From SCRT01 sp036379455 (lineage in GTDB: Bacteria > Pseudomonadota > Gammaproteobacteria > Nevskiales > Nevskiaceae), in contig DASVGQ010000152.1 in NCBI GenBank assembly GCA_036379455.1, forward strand, positions 1 to 36,880: a DNA stretch of 36,880 bases, in the 5' to 3' direction. Positions within the stretch are counted from its first letter, which is position 1. Each line of letters opens with the position of its first letter. The notes under the pieces were generated by a model. It saw only the letters and a program-made list of their open reading frames with translations, did not search any database and was not told where the DNA came from. Below, piece after piece: positions 10,020-17,971 of the stretch. Both the position numbers and the translations under genes were made by a program.

Positions 10020-11219
10020 TTACTGGACGAGCTGCCACTTGCCGCCCTGCAGTCGCACGACGACCACCGCGTGCTGGTCCGCACCCGCGCCCGAATATCC
10101 GTAGAAGTCTCCGGGCTTGAAGCTGAGAATGCCGTTGGTCTGGACCAATCCATGCGTCGACAGGATGGCGCCTCGAAGCGCCTCACGATACGCCGCCGTT
10201 CCGGGCGGCACCGACACCGTCTCGGCCGCCTTGGCAAACAGCCGGTACGCGTCGTAGCCGTAGGATTCGAAAAGCCCCGTCGGCTCCGCATGGAACATAT
10301 CGCGGTATGCCGTGAGGAACTTCAGGGCCACGGGCCGGATGGGGTCGTCCTTCGGCAGCTGCTCGGCCACCACGGACGGCCCGGTCGGAGCCACAAGGCC
10401 ATTTCCAGCGGCGCCCACGACCTTGACGAAGGCGTCGTTGATCACACCATGTTCGTCGTAGACGCGCCCCTTGTAGCCGAACTTCTTCAGAGCAAGGAAG
10501 GGCAGTGCTCCGGCCGACCCGGAATTGCCGCCGAACACGGCATCCGGATGCAGAGCCATCATCCGCAATACCTGACCGTCCACCGAGGTATCGCTGCGCG
10601 CGTAGCGTTCGTCGTCGAGGACCTTGAAGCCAAGCTGCTTGCCGCTTTCCACGAGGTCGCGATGGGCAAGATCGCCCAGGGCATCCGAAAAGCCGATGTA
10701 GGCGACGGTCTTGACACCGTCCTTCTTCATCTGCCTGGCGACCGCACCGACCATCAGACTGAAAGGCTGCTCGATGGTTACGCTCCACTGGGTCGCCGAA
10801 TCGGTTTCGGCGTGTGCAGGCGGATCCGGCGAAATGTGCGGCGTGTGCGTCTCGCTGGCGAGCGCCGCCAACGCCATGACGTTGGGGACCCCGACCGTGC
10901 CGATCAGGATGTCCACCTTGTCCTGATTGACGAGCTTGCGTGCGTCCCGCTCCGAGGCCGCCGGATCCGAGGCGTCATCCAGCGTGATGACCTCGACCTC
11001 GTGACCGTTGATCACCGGCCACAATGAGTGCGCGACCTTGAGCCCACGGTCCTGCGGCAGCCCGAGCGCCGCGTTCGGCCCGGACATGGCGTTGATGAAT
11101 CCGACCTTGATGACGCCGTTGCCGGAGTCACCTGCCGCCCTCGCCGCGAGCCACGGCAGCGCGGCAGCAACGCAGATCACCGCGATGGCACGCAGCCGTG
11201 GCGTCCTGTCACTCATCAT
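10020..11219 (-). CDS. LivK-type ABC substrate-binding protein (copy 2, divergent)
   Basis: This is a type-I periplasmic binding protein of 399 residues with a signal peptide ending near the AARA/AGD junction. It shares the pattern IKVGFINAMSGPNAALG, LDDASDP, YARSDTSVDGQVLR and AGNGLVAPTGP with its two neighbours. It is clearly more distant from both than they are from each other; for instance VGVPNVMALAALAS replaces TPSGIAVSAVAS. It may therefore bind a different ligand for the same permease. The ATG at 11219 is chosen because GGAG lies seven bases upstream; an adjacent ATG at 11216 is equally possible. It lies second in the cluster, between another binding-protein gene and livH. Confidence 0.9.
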   Translation of the reverse strand: MMSDRTPRLRAIAVICVAAALPWLAARAAGDSGNGVIKVGFINAMSGPNAALGLPQDRGLKVAHSLWPVINGHEVEVITLDDASDPAASERDARKLVNQDKVDILIGTVGVPNVMALAALASETHTPHISPDPPAHAETDSATQWSVTIEQPFSLMVGAVARQMKKDGVKTVAYIGFSDALGDLAHRDLVESGKQLGFKVLDDERYARSDTSVDGQVLRMMALHPDAVFGGNSGSAGALPFLALKKFGYKGRVYDEHGVINDAFVKVVGAAGNGLVAPTGPSVVAEQLPKDDPIRPVALKFLTAYRDMFHAEPTGLFESYGYDAYRLFAKAAETVSVPPGTAAYREALRGAILSTHGLVQTNGILSFKPGDFYGYSGAGADQHAVVVVRLQGGKWQLVQ

Positions 11220-11354
11220 TTTCGGGCTCCAAACTCGGGGAATCACGCCCCACCGATCCCCTAGTCGGGATCACGAGGCGATGGAACGCCGCCCCGCGAC
11301 CGGGCCAACGACCCAGCGCGACACGACGTTCCATGATCGTCACGCGATATGCAT

Positions 11355-11384
11355 GGCCTGCCAGCTTGCGGCTGGTCGCAGGCC
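11355..11384 (-). promoter_or_regulatory. Intercistronic stem-loop after the first binding-protein gene
   Basis: Eight bases past the stop of the copy-3 binding protein, the minus strand can fold a 6-bp outer stem (GGCCTG with CAGGCC) and a 5-bp inner stem (CCAGC with GCTGG), separated by a 3-base bulge and closed by a 5-base loop. No T-run follows, so it is not a standard intrinsic terminator. A hairpin here could protect the upstream message from 3' exonucleases and raise binding protein over permease. That role is inference. Confidence 0.5.
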
Positions 11385-11392
11385 GGTGACGG

Positions 11393-12580
11393 CTACTTGC
11401 CGTCCTTCGGATCCAGGCTCCACACGCCGTTTTCCAGCTTGACGATGAAGATCGAGTCCTCGCCCGCGCCGTACATGTGTCCCGGCTCGAAGTTGTAGAC
11501 GGCCTGCGTTCCAGCCAGATTCTTCGTCGTCTGGATCGCGTCCTTCAACGCTGCACGAAACTCCGCGGTGCCGGGCTCGATGCTGTTCGGCACGCGCTCG
11601 GCGGCGTTCAGGAAGATCAGGTAGTCGTCAAAGGTATAGCTGGCGAATGCGGCTGGCAGCGAGTGTCCGTTCAGTTTCTTGTAGATGTCGCGGAACGTGA
11701 TGCTGATCGCGCGAGACGGGTTGCTCTCCGGCAGGTCCCGCGCAATCTCGATCGGGCCGCTGGCGGCGATCATGCCGTTGCCGGCGGATCCCACCGCCTT
11801 GATAAAGCCCTCATCCATGTAGGCGTGCGTGCCGTAGATCTGGCCCTTGTAGTTGAGCTTCTTGAACTCGAGGTAAGGCAGCGCGCCCGGCGTGCCGGAA
11901 CCGCCGTTGATGATCGCATCAGGCTTCTTCGCGATGATCCGCAGCACCTGTCCAGTGACGGAGGTGTCGGAACGCGCATAGCGTTCGTTCGAGACGACGT
12001 CGATGCCACCCTGTTCCTTGGCGGCTTCCTTGAGCGAGTTGTAGACGTCATCGCCCCATGCGTCGGCGAAGCCGATGTATCCCACGGTCTTGACGCCGTT
12101 CTGCTTCATCCGTTCCACGATCTTGCGGAGCACGATGATGGCAGGCTGCGGGGAGTTGACCGTCCACGAGTTCGCTTCGTTGTAGGGGATCACGTGCGCT
12201 GCCGTGATGAACGGCGTCTTGTGCGCGCTGGCCACGGCGGACACCGCGATGCCCGACGGGGTCGGCGCCGTCCCCATGAGCACATCCACGTGGTCCACCT
12301 CGATGAGCTTGCGGGCGTCCCGCGCGGCCGCCGTCGGGTCGGTGCCATCATCCATCGTGATGACCTTGATCTTGCGGCCGTTGATCTCGCCCTTGTAGGC
12401 CTCCGCGACCTTCATCCCCTGGTCGAAAGGAATACCCAGCGCGGCCGCTGGCCCCGTCAGCGACGTGATGAAGCCGATCCTGTACTCGTTGTCCGCCGCC
12501 GATGCCCCTGCGCTGGTGGCCAGCAAAGTACCCGCGGCAATCGCCACGGTCAGTCCGCGCAATAAACGAACAGAACTCAT
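11393..12580 (-). CDS. LivK-type ABC substrate-binding protein (copy 3, proximal)
   Basis: This 395-residue protein is the first gene of the liv cluster. It has a signal peptide (hydrophobic core LTVAIAAGTLLATSAGASA) and a mature type-I periplasmic binding fold beginning DNEYRIGFITSLTGP. It matches copy 1 (4748-5944) closely over the full length, including DDGTDP, IEVDHVDVLMGTAPTPSG, WTVNSPQPAIIV and SGPIEIARDLPESNP. Copy 1's three extra cysteines are Val, Gly or Ser here. The ATG at 12580 has GGAGGAG seven bases upstream, which rules out the longer frame beginning at 12670. A sigma70-like promoter lies about 105 bases upstream and a stem-loop follows its stop. It is probably the most abundant product of the cluster, by analogy with other ABC operons. 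Confidence 0.92.
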   Translation of the reverse strand: MSSVRLLRGLTVAIAAGTLLATSAGASAADNEYRIGFITSLTGPAAALGIPFDQGMKVAEAYKGEINGRKIKVITMDDGTDPTAAARDARKLIEVDHVDVLMGTAPTPSGIAVSAVASAHKTPFITAAHVIPYNEANSWTVNSPQPAIIVLRKIVERMKQNGVKTVGYIGFADAWGDDVYNSLKEAAKEQGGIDVVSNERYARSDTSVTGQVLRIIAKKPDAIINGGSGTPGALPYLEFKKLNYKGQIYGTHAYMDEGFIKAVGSAGNGMIAASGPIEIARDLPESNPSRAISITFRDIYKKLNGHSLPAAFASYTFDDYLIFLNAAERVPNSIEPGTAEFRAALKDAIQTTKNLAGTQAVYNFEPGHMYGAGEDSIFIVKLENGVWSLDPKDGK

Positions 12581-12684
12581 CTTGAGGCTCCTCCCATGTG
12601 TACGACGCGTTGCAGTCCGCCGACCCTCGCAGCGGCTGTACAGACCCCAGCTTTGCGTCACGCATAGCAAATGCGCGCGCCCGA

Positions 12685-12717
12685 ACTATATAGAAGGGGT
12701 GATCGCCTCACAAGGCG
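12685..12717 (-). promoter_or_regulatory. Candidate sigma70 promoter of the liv cluster with a palindrome over -35
   Basis: On the minus strand, TTGTGA (12708-12713) and TATAGT (12685-12690) are separated by exactly 17 bases, both close to the sigma70 consensus. A perfect 5-bp inverted repeat, CGCCT-TGTG-AGGCG (12704-12717), overlaps the -35 box and could be an operator. The start codon of the first binding protein is about 105 bases downstream. The boxes are seen; their activity is inferred. Confidence 0.5.
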
Positions 12718-12880
12718 TTTCACAAGCAGGCATTGCGCACGACCGGCGACGTCGCCCCACCTAGAAACTGGACGTTCGCGGCAGCGTCCGGAACCCCGCG
12801 GAGACGCGGCGCGCCCGATATCCCATACTGCATCGGCAGCGCACATCCCCGACATGCATTGACGACTGGCGTCTCTGTTC

Positions 12881-14443
12881 GTGAGCCTCGTGATCACCGA
12901 TGTCCTTCTCATCGCGGCTCCGGTTGTCGTCGTTCTGTCCGTGGCCGCGTTCTGGCAGTGGACACGGCTCTCCACGCGTCGGTCGAGCACGCCCGGCACC
13001 GCGCTGCCGGCCGCCGCGGCCTGCGTCCTCGATCGCATCGTCCAACCCTTGCTGCAGGCACATCTGCCGGGAGAAAGCGCCGCCGTCCTGTTGAGTGACC
13101 CGGTCGCTGCCTTCGGCGCACGCCTGCACACGGCGCGCGTGGCCGGACGCAGCATCGACGTGCAGTACTACGTGTGGCACCACGACTCCACAGGGCAGCT
13201 GCTGGAACGCGAGCTGCGCGGCGCCGCCGACCGCGGCGTCCGGGTCCGCATGCTCGTCGACGACATGAACGTAGCGGGAAAGGACTCGTCGCTGCTGGCG
13301 CTCGACGCTCATCCGCGCATCGAAGTGCGCCTCTTCAATCCCACCCGAAGCCGGGGTCTGCTGCGTCTGCCGGAGTTCGCGCTCCACCTCGTCCGGCTCA
13401 ACCGGCGCATGCACAACAAAGCGTGGATCGTCGACAACCGCGTGGCAATCGTGGGGGGGCGCAACATCGGCGACGAGTATTTCGGCGCGGCTCCCGATAC
13501 CAACTTCCAGGATACCGATCTGCTGCTGATCGGACCCGCCGTAGCCGGCGCCAGCGCCATCTTCGATGCCTTCTGGAACGCGCCTTCCACGATCCCCGTC
13601 CGCCTGCTGCACCGTGCCCGCGACCGCCTCGCCTGCATTGCCACACACGACCGCCTTCGCATGCACCCGGACGGCCGCTTCATCGCCCGCACGCACGCCA
13701 TCGCCGCGAGGAACCAGTTCATCGACGAGTTCGCCGCCGGAGCCGTCCATCTGCACTGGTCGGCAAGCCTTCGGGTCCTCTCGGACCCGCCAGAGAAAGC
13801 CGCCACTCCCGATCGAGCGCGCGACCGCCCCGGCTGGCTGCTCTACGACATCAACGCGCTGCTCTATTCCGCGCGCCATGAAAGCCTGATGATCGCCCCG
13901 TACTTCGTGCCGGGGGTCAACGGGACCCTGTTGCTCACCGGCCAGGTGCGCCGCGGCATGCACGTCGGCGTATTGACGAATTCACTCGCTGCCACCGATG
14001 TCACGCTGGTCCATGCCGGGTACTTCAAGTACCGTAGACGCCTGCTCGAGCACGGCGTCCAGCTCCACGAGCTGCGGCCGGAACGCCGCGACACGCGGCA
14101 CCGTACGCTCGGCTCGCGCGGCGCAAGCCTGCATTCGAAGGCCTTTGTCATCGACGGCAGGCGCGGCTTCGTCGGCTCTTTCAACCTCGATCCACGTTCG
14201 GCTCGCCTCAACACGGAAATGGGCGTCGTATTCGACGACGCCGGCCTCGCCGCCGAGCTCACCGACTTCTTCACGGCTGGAACGCAGCCGAAAACCGCGT
14301 GGGAGGTGATGCTGACCGGTGCAGGCGCACTGCGCTGGCACGGCTACGGCGGAGAGGTCTGGAAACACGAGCCGGAGACGCCAACGCGGCTTCGCTTCCT
14401 GGTGCGCCTGCTCTGCCTGCTGCCGCTCGAATCCCAGCTGTGA
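12881..14443 (+). CDS. Phospholipase D-family cardiolipin synthase, ClsC-like
   Basis: Proteins of this type make cardiolipin from two phospholipids through a phosphohistidine intermediate at the inner membrane. The 520-residue product begins with a hydrophobic anchor (about residues 5-25) and has two HKD motifs: HNKAWIVD (His178, Lys180, Asp185) and HSKAFVID (His418, Lys420, Asp425). Each is followed by the expected GG.N or GSFN turn (VGGRNIGDEYF, VGSFNLDPRS). SIDVQYYVWHHD and the LNTEMG ending match E. coli ClsC (YmdC) better than ClsA. The usual partner YmdB is not adjacent. Starts GTG 12881 and GTG 12890 are both possible, with no clear ribosome binding site. It is divergent from the liv cluster and convergent with the quinone oxidoreductase gene. 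Confidence 0.88.
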   Translation: MSLVITDVLLIAAPVVVVLSVAAFWQWTRLSTRRSSTPGTALPAAAACVLDRIVQPLLQAHLPGESAAVLLSDPVAAFGARLHTARVAGRSIDVQYYVWHHDSTGQLLERELRGAADRGVRVRMLVDDMNVAGKDSSLLALDAHPRIEVRLFNPTRSRGLLRLPEFALHLVRLNRRMHNKAWIVDNRVAIVGGRNIGDEYFGAAPDTNFQDTDLLLIGPAVAGASAIFDAFWNAPSTIPVRLLHRARDRLACIATHDRLRMHPDGRFIARTHAIAARNQFIDEFAAGAVHLHWSASLRVLSDPPEKAATPDRARDRPGWLLYDINALLYSARHESLMIAPYFVPGVNGTLLLTGQVRRGMHVGVLTNSLAATDVTLVHAGYFKYRRRLLEHGVQLHELRPERRDTRHRTLGSRGASLHSKAFVIDGRRGFVGSFNLDPRSARLNTEMGVVFDDAGLAAELTDFFTAGTQPKTAWEVMLTGAGALRWHGYGGEVWKHEPETPTRLRFLVRLLCLLPLESQL

Positions 14444-14489
14444 GGCGCAATCAGCCGCCGACGAGACCGCGGGACCGCGGATGGCAGGC

Positions 14490-15455
14490 TCAGGGGATGA
14501 GTACCAGCTTGCCGTGGGCGGCTTCAGCGGCGTGCAACGCGCGATGCGCCTGAGGCGCCTGGCCCAGCGGCCAGTGGCGCGCGATGATCGGCTTCAGGGA
14601 ACCAGCCGCCAGACCCGCGCGCAGCGCCGCGTGAATGCGCACCATGTCGACGACCGAGGTCTTCCACAGCAGGACGCCGAGGATCGTTCCACTGCGCTGC
14701 ATGAGATCACGCGGGTTGATCTCCACCGTACCGCGGCATCCAACCACCGCGATCCGCCCTCCCTCCGCCAGAATCCGCAGATCGTCGCCGAGATTGGCGT
14801 TTGCAAGCATTTCCACGACCACATCGGCGCCTCGACCGTGCGTAAAGTCCAGAAGCCCGCTGAGTGTCTCCGGGTGATGGTGGTCGAAGACGTACGCGGC
14901 GCCTTGCGCGGTCAGCAGCGCGCGGCCCGTCTCGCTGCCACCGCTTGCAAGCACGCGCAGCCCGGCCGCAACCGCCAGCTGCACGGTCGCCATCCCCACC
15001 GCGCCGGTGCCGCCGTGGACCAACACGGTCTCACCGGGCAGAGCGCGTGCCCTCTGGAACAACGCGCGGTACGCGGTGGCATAGGGCACGCCGATCGCCG
15101 CCCCCTGCTCAAAGCTGACGTTGTCCGGCAGCGGATGCACATCATCCGCGTCCGCCACCGCGAGTTCCGCATAACTCCCGGTCGCCGTTCCGGCGACGTA
15201 CACGCGCTGGCCAGCCCGAAAACCGATAGCTCCTTGGCCCACCGCCTCGACCGTCCCCGAGCCGTCGGTGCCCGGCGTCCACGGCAGCTCCGGAAGCGTC
15301 GCGTACTGGCCCGCGCGGATATAGGTTTCCACCGGATTGATGCCCACCGCGTGCATCCGGATCAGGAGTTGCCCACGCCCAGGTCTCGGGTCATCCACCG
15401 TGTCCAGCCGGAGCACTTCCGGTCCGCCGAATTTCCGCACCCGTATCGCCTTCAT
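14490..15455 (-). CDS. Zeta-crystallin-like NADPH:quinone oxidoreductase (MDR family)
   Basis: This is a 321-residue medium-chain dehydrogenase/reductase. The N-terminal catalytic domain opens MKAIRVRKFGGPEVL, typical of quinone oxidoreductases, and lacks the cysteine cluster of zinc alcohol dehydrogenases, so it is expected to be zinc-independent. The Rossmann nucleotide-binding motif GGTGAVG is at 148-154. The C-terminal part has the usual PxRHWPLGQAxxAHRAL-like pattern near residue 300. Such enzymes reduce quinones or enones with NADPH in the cytoplasm. The ATG at 15455 is chosen because the family pattern begins there; a longer frame to 15476 adds only seven residues. It converges on the cardiolipin synthase gene with a 46-base gap. 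Confidence 0.88.
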   Translation of the reverse strand: MKAIRVRKFGGPEVLRLDTVDDPRPGRGQLLIRMHAVGINPVETYIRAGQYATLPELPWTPGTDGSGTVEAVGQGAIGFRAGQRVYVAGTATGSYAELAVADADDVHPLPDNVSFEQGAAIGVPYATAYRALFQRARALPGETVLVHGGTGAVGMATVQLAVAAGLRVLASGGSETGRALLTAQGAAYVFDHHHPETLSGLLDFTHGRGADVVVEMLANANLGDDLRILAEGGRIAVVGCRGTVEINPRDLMQRSGTILGVLLWKTSVVDMVRIHAALRAGLAAGSLKPIIARHWPLGQAPQAHRALHAAEAAHGKLVLIP

Positions 15456-15810
15456 GTCCGCACCACCTGCGCGCATTCGCCTGCGTCGCCGACTCTAGCG
15501 CGCAGCACGCCGCGGAGGCCAAGGCCGGGCGTTGTGCGCGCCGCATCGACGCCGCCAGTCACGCGACCCGGCAACGAACACGCCCCGCGGAAGCGGGGTT
15601 CGCCGACGCAGCACGGAGAGCATCGCGCAGACCGTCGGGCAAGCCGGAGGCGTCGCTGCGAGAGCCGGGACCAACGGAACTCGGGGGCGTGGACGCAACT
15701 CGAAGTACTGACCGTGAGGCGTCGGGTACGTCGCGAAGCCAGGTCTTGCAAAGCCACGTAACTGCCACCACATTGGCTGTCGGACAGGAATTCGAAAAAC
15801 CGGGGGCACC
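15456..15810. other. 355-base intergenic region with a GGAA-loop hairpin
   Basis: I see no convincing gene. Minus-strand open frames here have no motif and shift composition across the neighbouring boundaries. A perfect 6-bp stem (CCCCGC with GCGGGG) closed by a GGAA tetraloop lies at 15583-15598. It has no adjacent T-run, so a terminator role is not supported on either strand. Confidence 0.4.
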
Positions 15811-16245
15811 ATGAACGCACTCGTGGACCTGCGCCCAAGCACTTCAGGCAGCAGGACCGTCAAGCCAGCACACCGGAAGCTGAGCCTGCATCGGAAGGAG
15901 AAATCCGGGGAAGCGGTGAGGCACTACTGGCGGCTGCGGCTTGCAGGACAGCCGCTGTGTGAACTGGAAGTGCCGGACGTCCACGCGATCGTGTTCGTGT
16001 CGCCTGAACGTATCGCGCTGGAGGCAGCACTGCGAAACGAGTCGGGACTGGCGCGTTACGATGCAGCGCGGCACGCGCGACGCATCGAGGAGATGCGCGC
16101 GAACTTCGAAGCGCAGGTCACACCGGCAGTGGATCATATTGACGGTGAGGCGCGGCTGGCCGACGTCCGTGTTCCGCACGCCGTCGTAGACGTCGGGCTC
16201 GCTCGGCAGGCGAAACGGAGCGCGCTGCGCCGGGCCGCTGCTTAG
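15811..16245 (+). CDS. Hypothetical protein, weakly supported
   Basis: This 144-residue frame starts with an ATG preceded by a G-rich stretch at a suitable distance. I do not recognise a family. The middle part (YWRLRLAGQPLCELEVPD, then FVSPERIALEAAL) reads like a small soluble domain, followed by a charged, probably helical segment rich in Arg and Glu. The last 25 residues look less protein-like. A similarly long frame lies on the opposite strand, but its composition is less convincing. No signal peptide or membrane helix is visible. Treat as possible only. Confidence 0.35.
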   Translation: MNALVDLRPSTSGSRTVKPAHRKLSLHRKEKSGEAVRHYWRLRLAGQPLCELEVPDVHAIVFVSPERIALEAALRNESGLARYDAARHARRIEEMRANFEAQVTPAVDHIDGEARLADVRVPHAVVDVGLARQAKRSALRRAAA

Positions 16246-16420
16246 CGTGCGCCACACCAGGCACGTCGGCGCGCGGGACTCCTCAGGTCCCCGAGGCTCG
16301 GCAAGCGTCATGTAACGCTTCGCGCGGCTGCAAGAGTTCCCGGTTGTGCTTCAGGCACCCCTACACGGCGCGCGTTTGAACGTAGCGCTTCGTCATCGGA
16401 TCTTAGCGGACAGGACATCG

Positions 16421-17059
16421 ATGGACCTGTACAGCTTCCACGCCAGCTCCACTTCCTGGCGCGTCCGCATCGCGCTCCAGCTCAAAGGCGTCGCATTCAC
16501 GACAATCGCCGTCAACCTCCGGACCATGGAACAACGCCTCCCGCAGTACATGGCGAAGAACCCGGCGGCCTCTGTCCCCATGCTTGACGACGCAGGCGTG
16601 CGCGTGACGCAGTCGCTGGCGATCATCGAATACCTCGACAAGAAGTTTCCCGCGCCGCGCCTCGTGCCGACGGAATCCAGCGCGCGAATCCGCGTCATGG
16701 AAATCGCCAACCTGATCGCCAACGATATCCAGCCGCTGAACGGCATGCGCGTCATGCGCTTCCTGGAAAACGACCTGCATGTGTCGAAGGCACAACAACA
16801 GATGTGGTACTCACGCTGGATCGACGAGGGTTTCAGGCCGCTCGAGAAGCTCCTGGAGCGCGCCGGCAGCGATGGTTTCTGCACCGGATGCGACCCCACG
16901 CTCGCCGACTGCTGCCTGGTTCCACAGGTGTCAAATGCCGTGCAACATGGATGTCCGATGGACGCCTACCCACGGATTCGCGCCGTGTACGCGCACTGCA
17001 GCGCGCTTCCTGCGTTCCGCCGCGCCGCGCCGGATCAGCAGCCGGACTATCCGAATTGA
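16421..17059 (+). CDS. maiA: Maleylacetoacetate isomerase-like glutathione S-transferase (zeta class)
   Basis: Zeta-class GSTs isomerise maleylacetoacetate to fumarylacetoacetate with glutathione in tyrosine and phenylalanine breakdown. The 212-residue protein has a thioredoxin-like N-terminal domain with SSTSWRVRIALQLKG near residues 9-23, holding the active-site serines, and TQSLAIIEYLD for glutathione binding. The helical C-terminal domain has DIQPLNGMRV, WYSRWIDEGF, PTLADCCLVPQVSNA and APDQQPD, all typical of bacterial MaiA. The ATG at 16421 follows AGGA by a short gap, and the fold begins there. No fumarylacetoacetase or homogentisate dioxygenase gene is nearby, so the pathway role is from family only. 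Related GSTs act on other substrates. Confidence 0.85.
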   Translation: MDLYSFHASSTSWRVRIALQLKGVAFTTIAVNLRTMEQRLPQYMAKNPAASVPMLDDAGVRVTQSLAIIEYLDKKFPAPRLVPTESSARIRVMEIANLIANDIQPLNGMRVMRFLENDLHVSKAQQQMWYSRWIDEGFRPLEKLLERAGSDGFCTGCDPTLADCCLVPQVSNAVQHGCPMDAYPRIRAVYAHCSALPAFRRAAPDQQPDYPN

Positions 17060-17296
17060 GGCACGCGACCGAGCACCGATCCGCTTTGGCGCGCACGCTG
17101 ACGCGCTGACCGATCCTGATTTCTCGGTACTCCTTCAAGGACGGTACTCAAGGATGGTCAAGAATCTGCGGTTCGTCTGACGCGTGAACATCGATTCTCG
17201 CTGTACGGACCCCGCTCCTCGACACCCGAACTCGCCTATGCCTATGCGACGCCACTCGTCCGCCGAGGCGCACATACGTTTGGCGAATCGGGAGCG

Positions 17297-17381
17297 TGGT
17301 GCCGACGGGGAGACTCGAACTCCCACAGCTTTCGCTGCTACCACCTCAAGGTAGTGCGTCTACCAATTCCGCCACGTCGGC
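17297..17381 (-). tRNA. tRNA-Leu (anticodon GAG), CCA encoded
   Basis: Read on the minus strand, an 85-base cloverleaf starts GCCGACG and ends CGTCGGC followed by A and an encoded CCA at 17297-17299. The acceptor stem pairs perfectly. The anticodon loop CTTGAGG puts GAG at 17345-17347. The long variable arm expected of tRNA-Leu and the GTTCGAGTC T-loop are present. It lies 28 bases after secG on the same strand, a neighbourhood that is conserved in many beta- and gammaproteobacteria, and may be processed from the secG message. Confidence 0.97.
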
Positions 17382-17409
17382 AATGCAAACAGACCGCGAG
17401 AATTGTACG

Positions 17410-17958
17410 TCAACCACCGCTATGCTTCGCCGCTGCCCCGCTTTCTCCCGGCGCTCCGGTCTGAGTCGCCGTGTGCGGCGCGGACCCAGTAGCCGACGAG
17501 CCGTTCGATGCCGATCCGCTTCCGGCGCGCCGTTCGCCCGCGCCAGCCGCCGATGCAGGCGGCGCCGTGCCTTGCGTCGGTGACGATTGCTCCGATCCTG
17601 ATACAGGCGGCACCGTCAGCGGCGCGCCGGTCTGCATGCCCGCTTCGGCGGGCGTCTTGGGTGCAGCAGGTTGGGTGGCAGTCTGCTCCGCATGGATGCG
17701 GTCGACGACGCTGTGGGTCTGCGGACTCTGATGATTCGCCAGATATGCCAAAGCCAGCGTGATCACGAAGAAGGTCGTGGCCAAGCCGGCCGTGATGTGG
17801 CTCAGCAGCGTGCCGCCGCCGCGGTTGCCGAACATCGTGCCCGACACACCCGTCCCGAACGCGGCACCCGCATCGGCGCCCTTTCCCTGCTGCAGCATGA
17901 TGAGCCCCATGAGGGCGATTGCGACAACGACGAGCAGGACAACGAGGATCGTATACAT
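17410..17958 (-). CDS. secG: Protein translocase subunit SecG with a long low-complexity tail
   Basis: SecG helps SecYE and SecA move proteins across the inner membrane. The 182-residue protein has two membrane helices (about 3-23 and 56-76) joined by a loop with LMGLIMLQQGKGADAGAAFG and GTMFGNRGGGTLLS, which is diagnostic of SecG. Residues after about 80 form a tail of roughly 100 residues dominated by Ala, Gly, Ser, Pro and Thr. The whole protein is well above the ~110 residues of E. coli SecG. Tails of variable length are common in this family. The ATG at 17958 starts the first helix and lies 13 bases after the tpiA stop. A longer frame from 17991 would overlap tpiA. Confidence 0.93.
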   Translation of the reverse strand: MYTILVVLLVVVAIALMGLIMLQQGKGADAGAAFGTGVSGTMFGNRGGGTLLSHITAGLATTFFVITLALAYLANHQSPQTHSVVDRIHAEQTATQPAAPKTPAEAGMQTGAPLTVPPVSGSEQSSPTQGTAPPASAAGAGERRAGSGSASNGSSATGSAPHTATQTGAPGESGAAAKHSGG

Positions 17959-17971
17959 GGGATGGAACCGT

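Noticed and set aside
16421..16490. Thr in place of the Cys of the zeta-GST active-site motif
   Set aside because: Bacterial MaiA proteins commonly have other residues here (SSTSYR, SSAAYR), so the change is ordinary.
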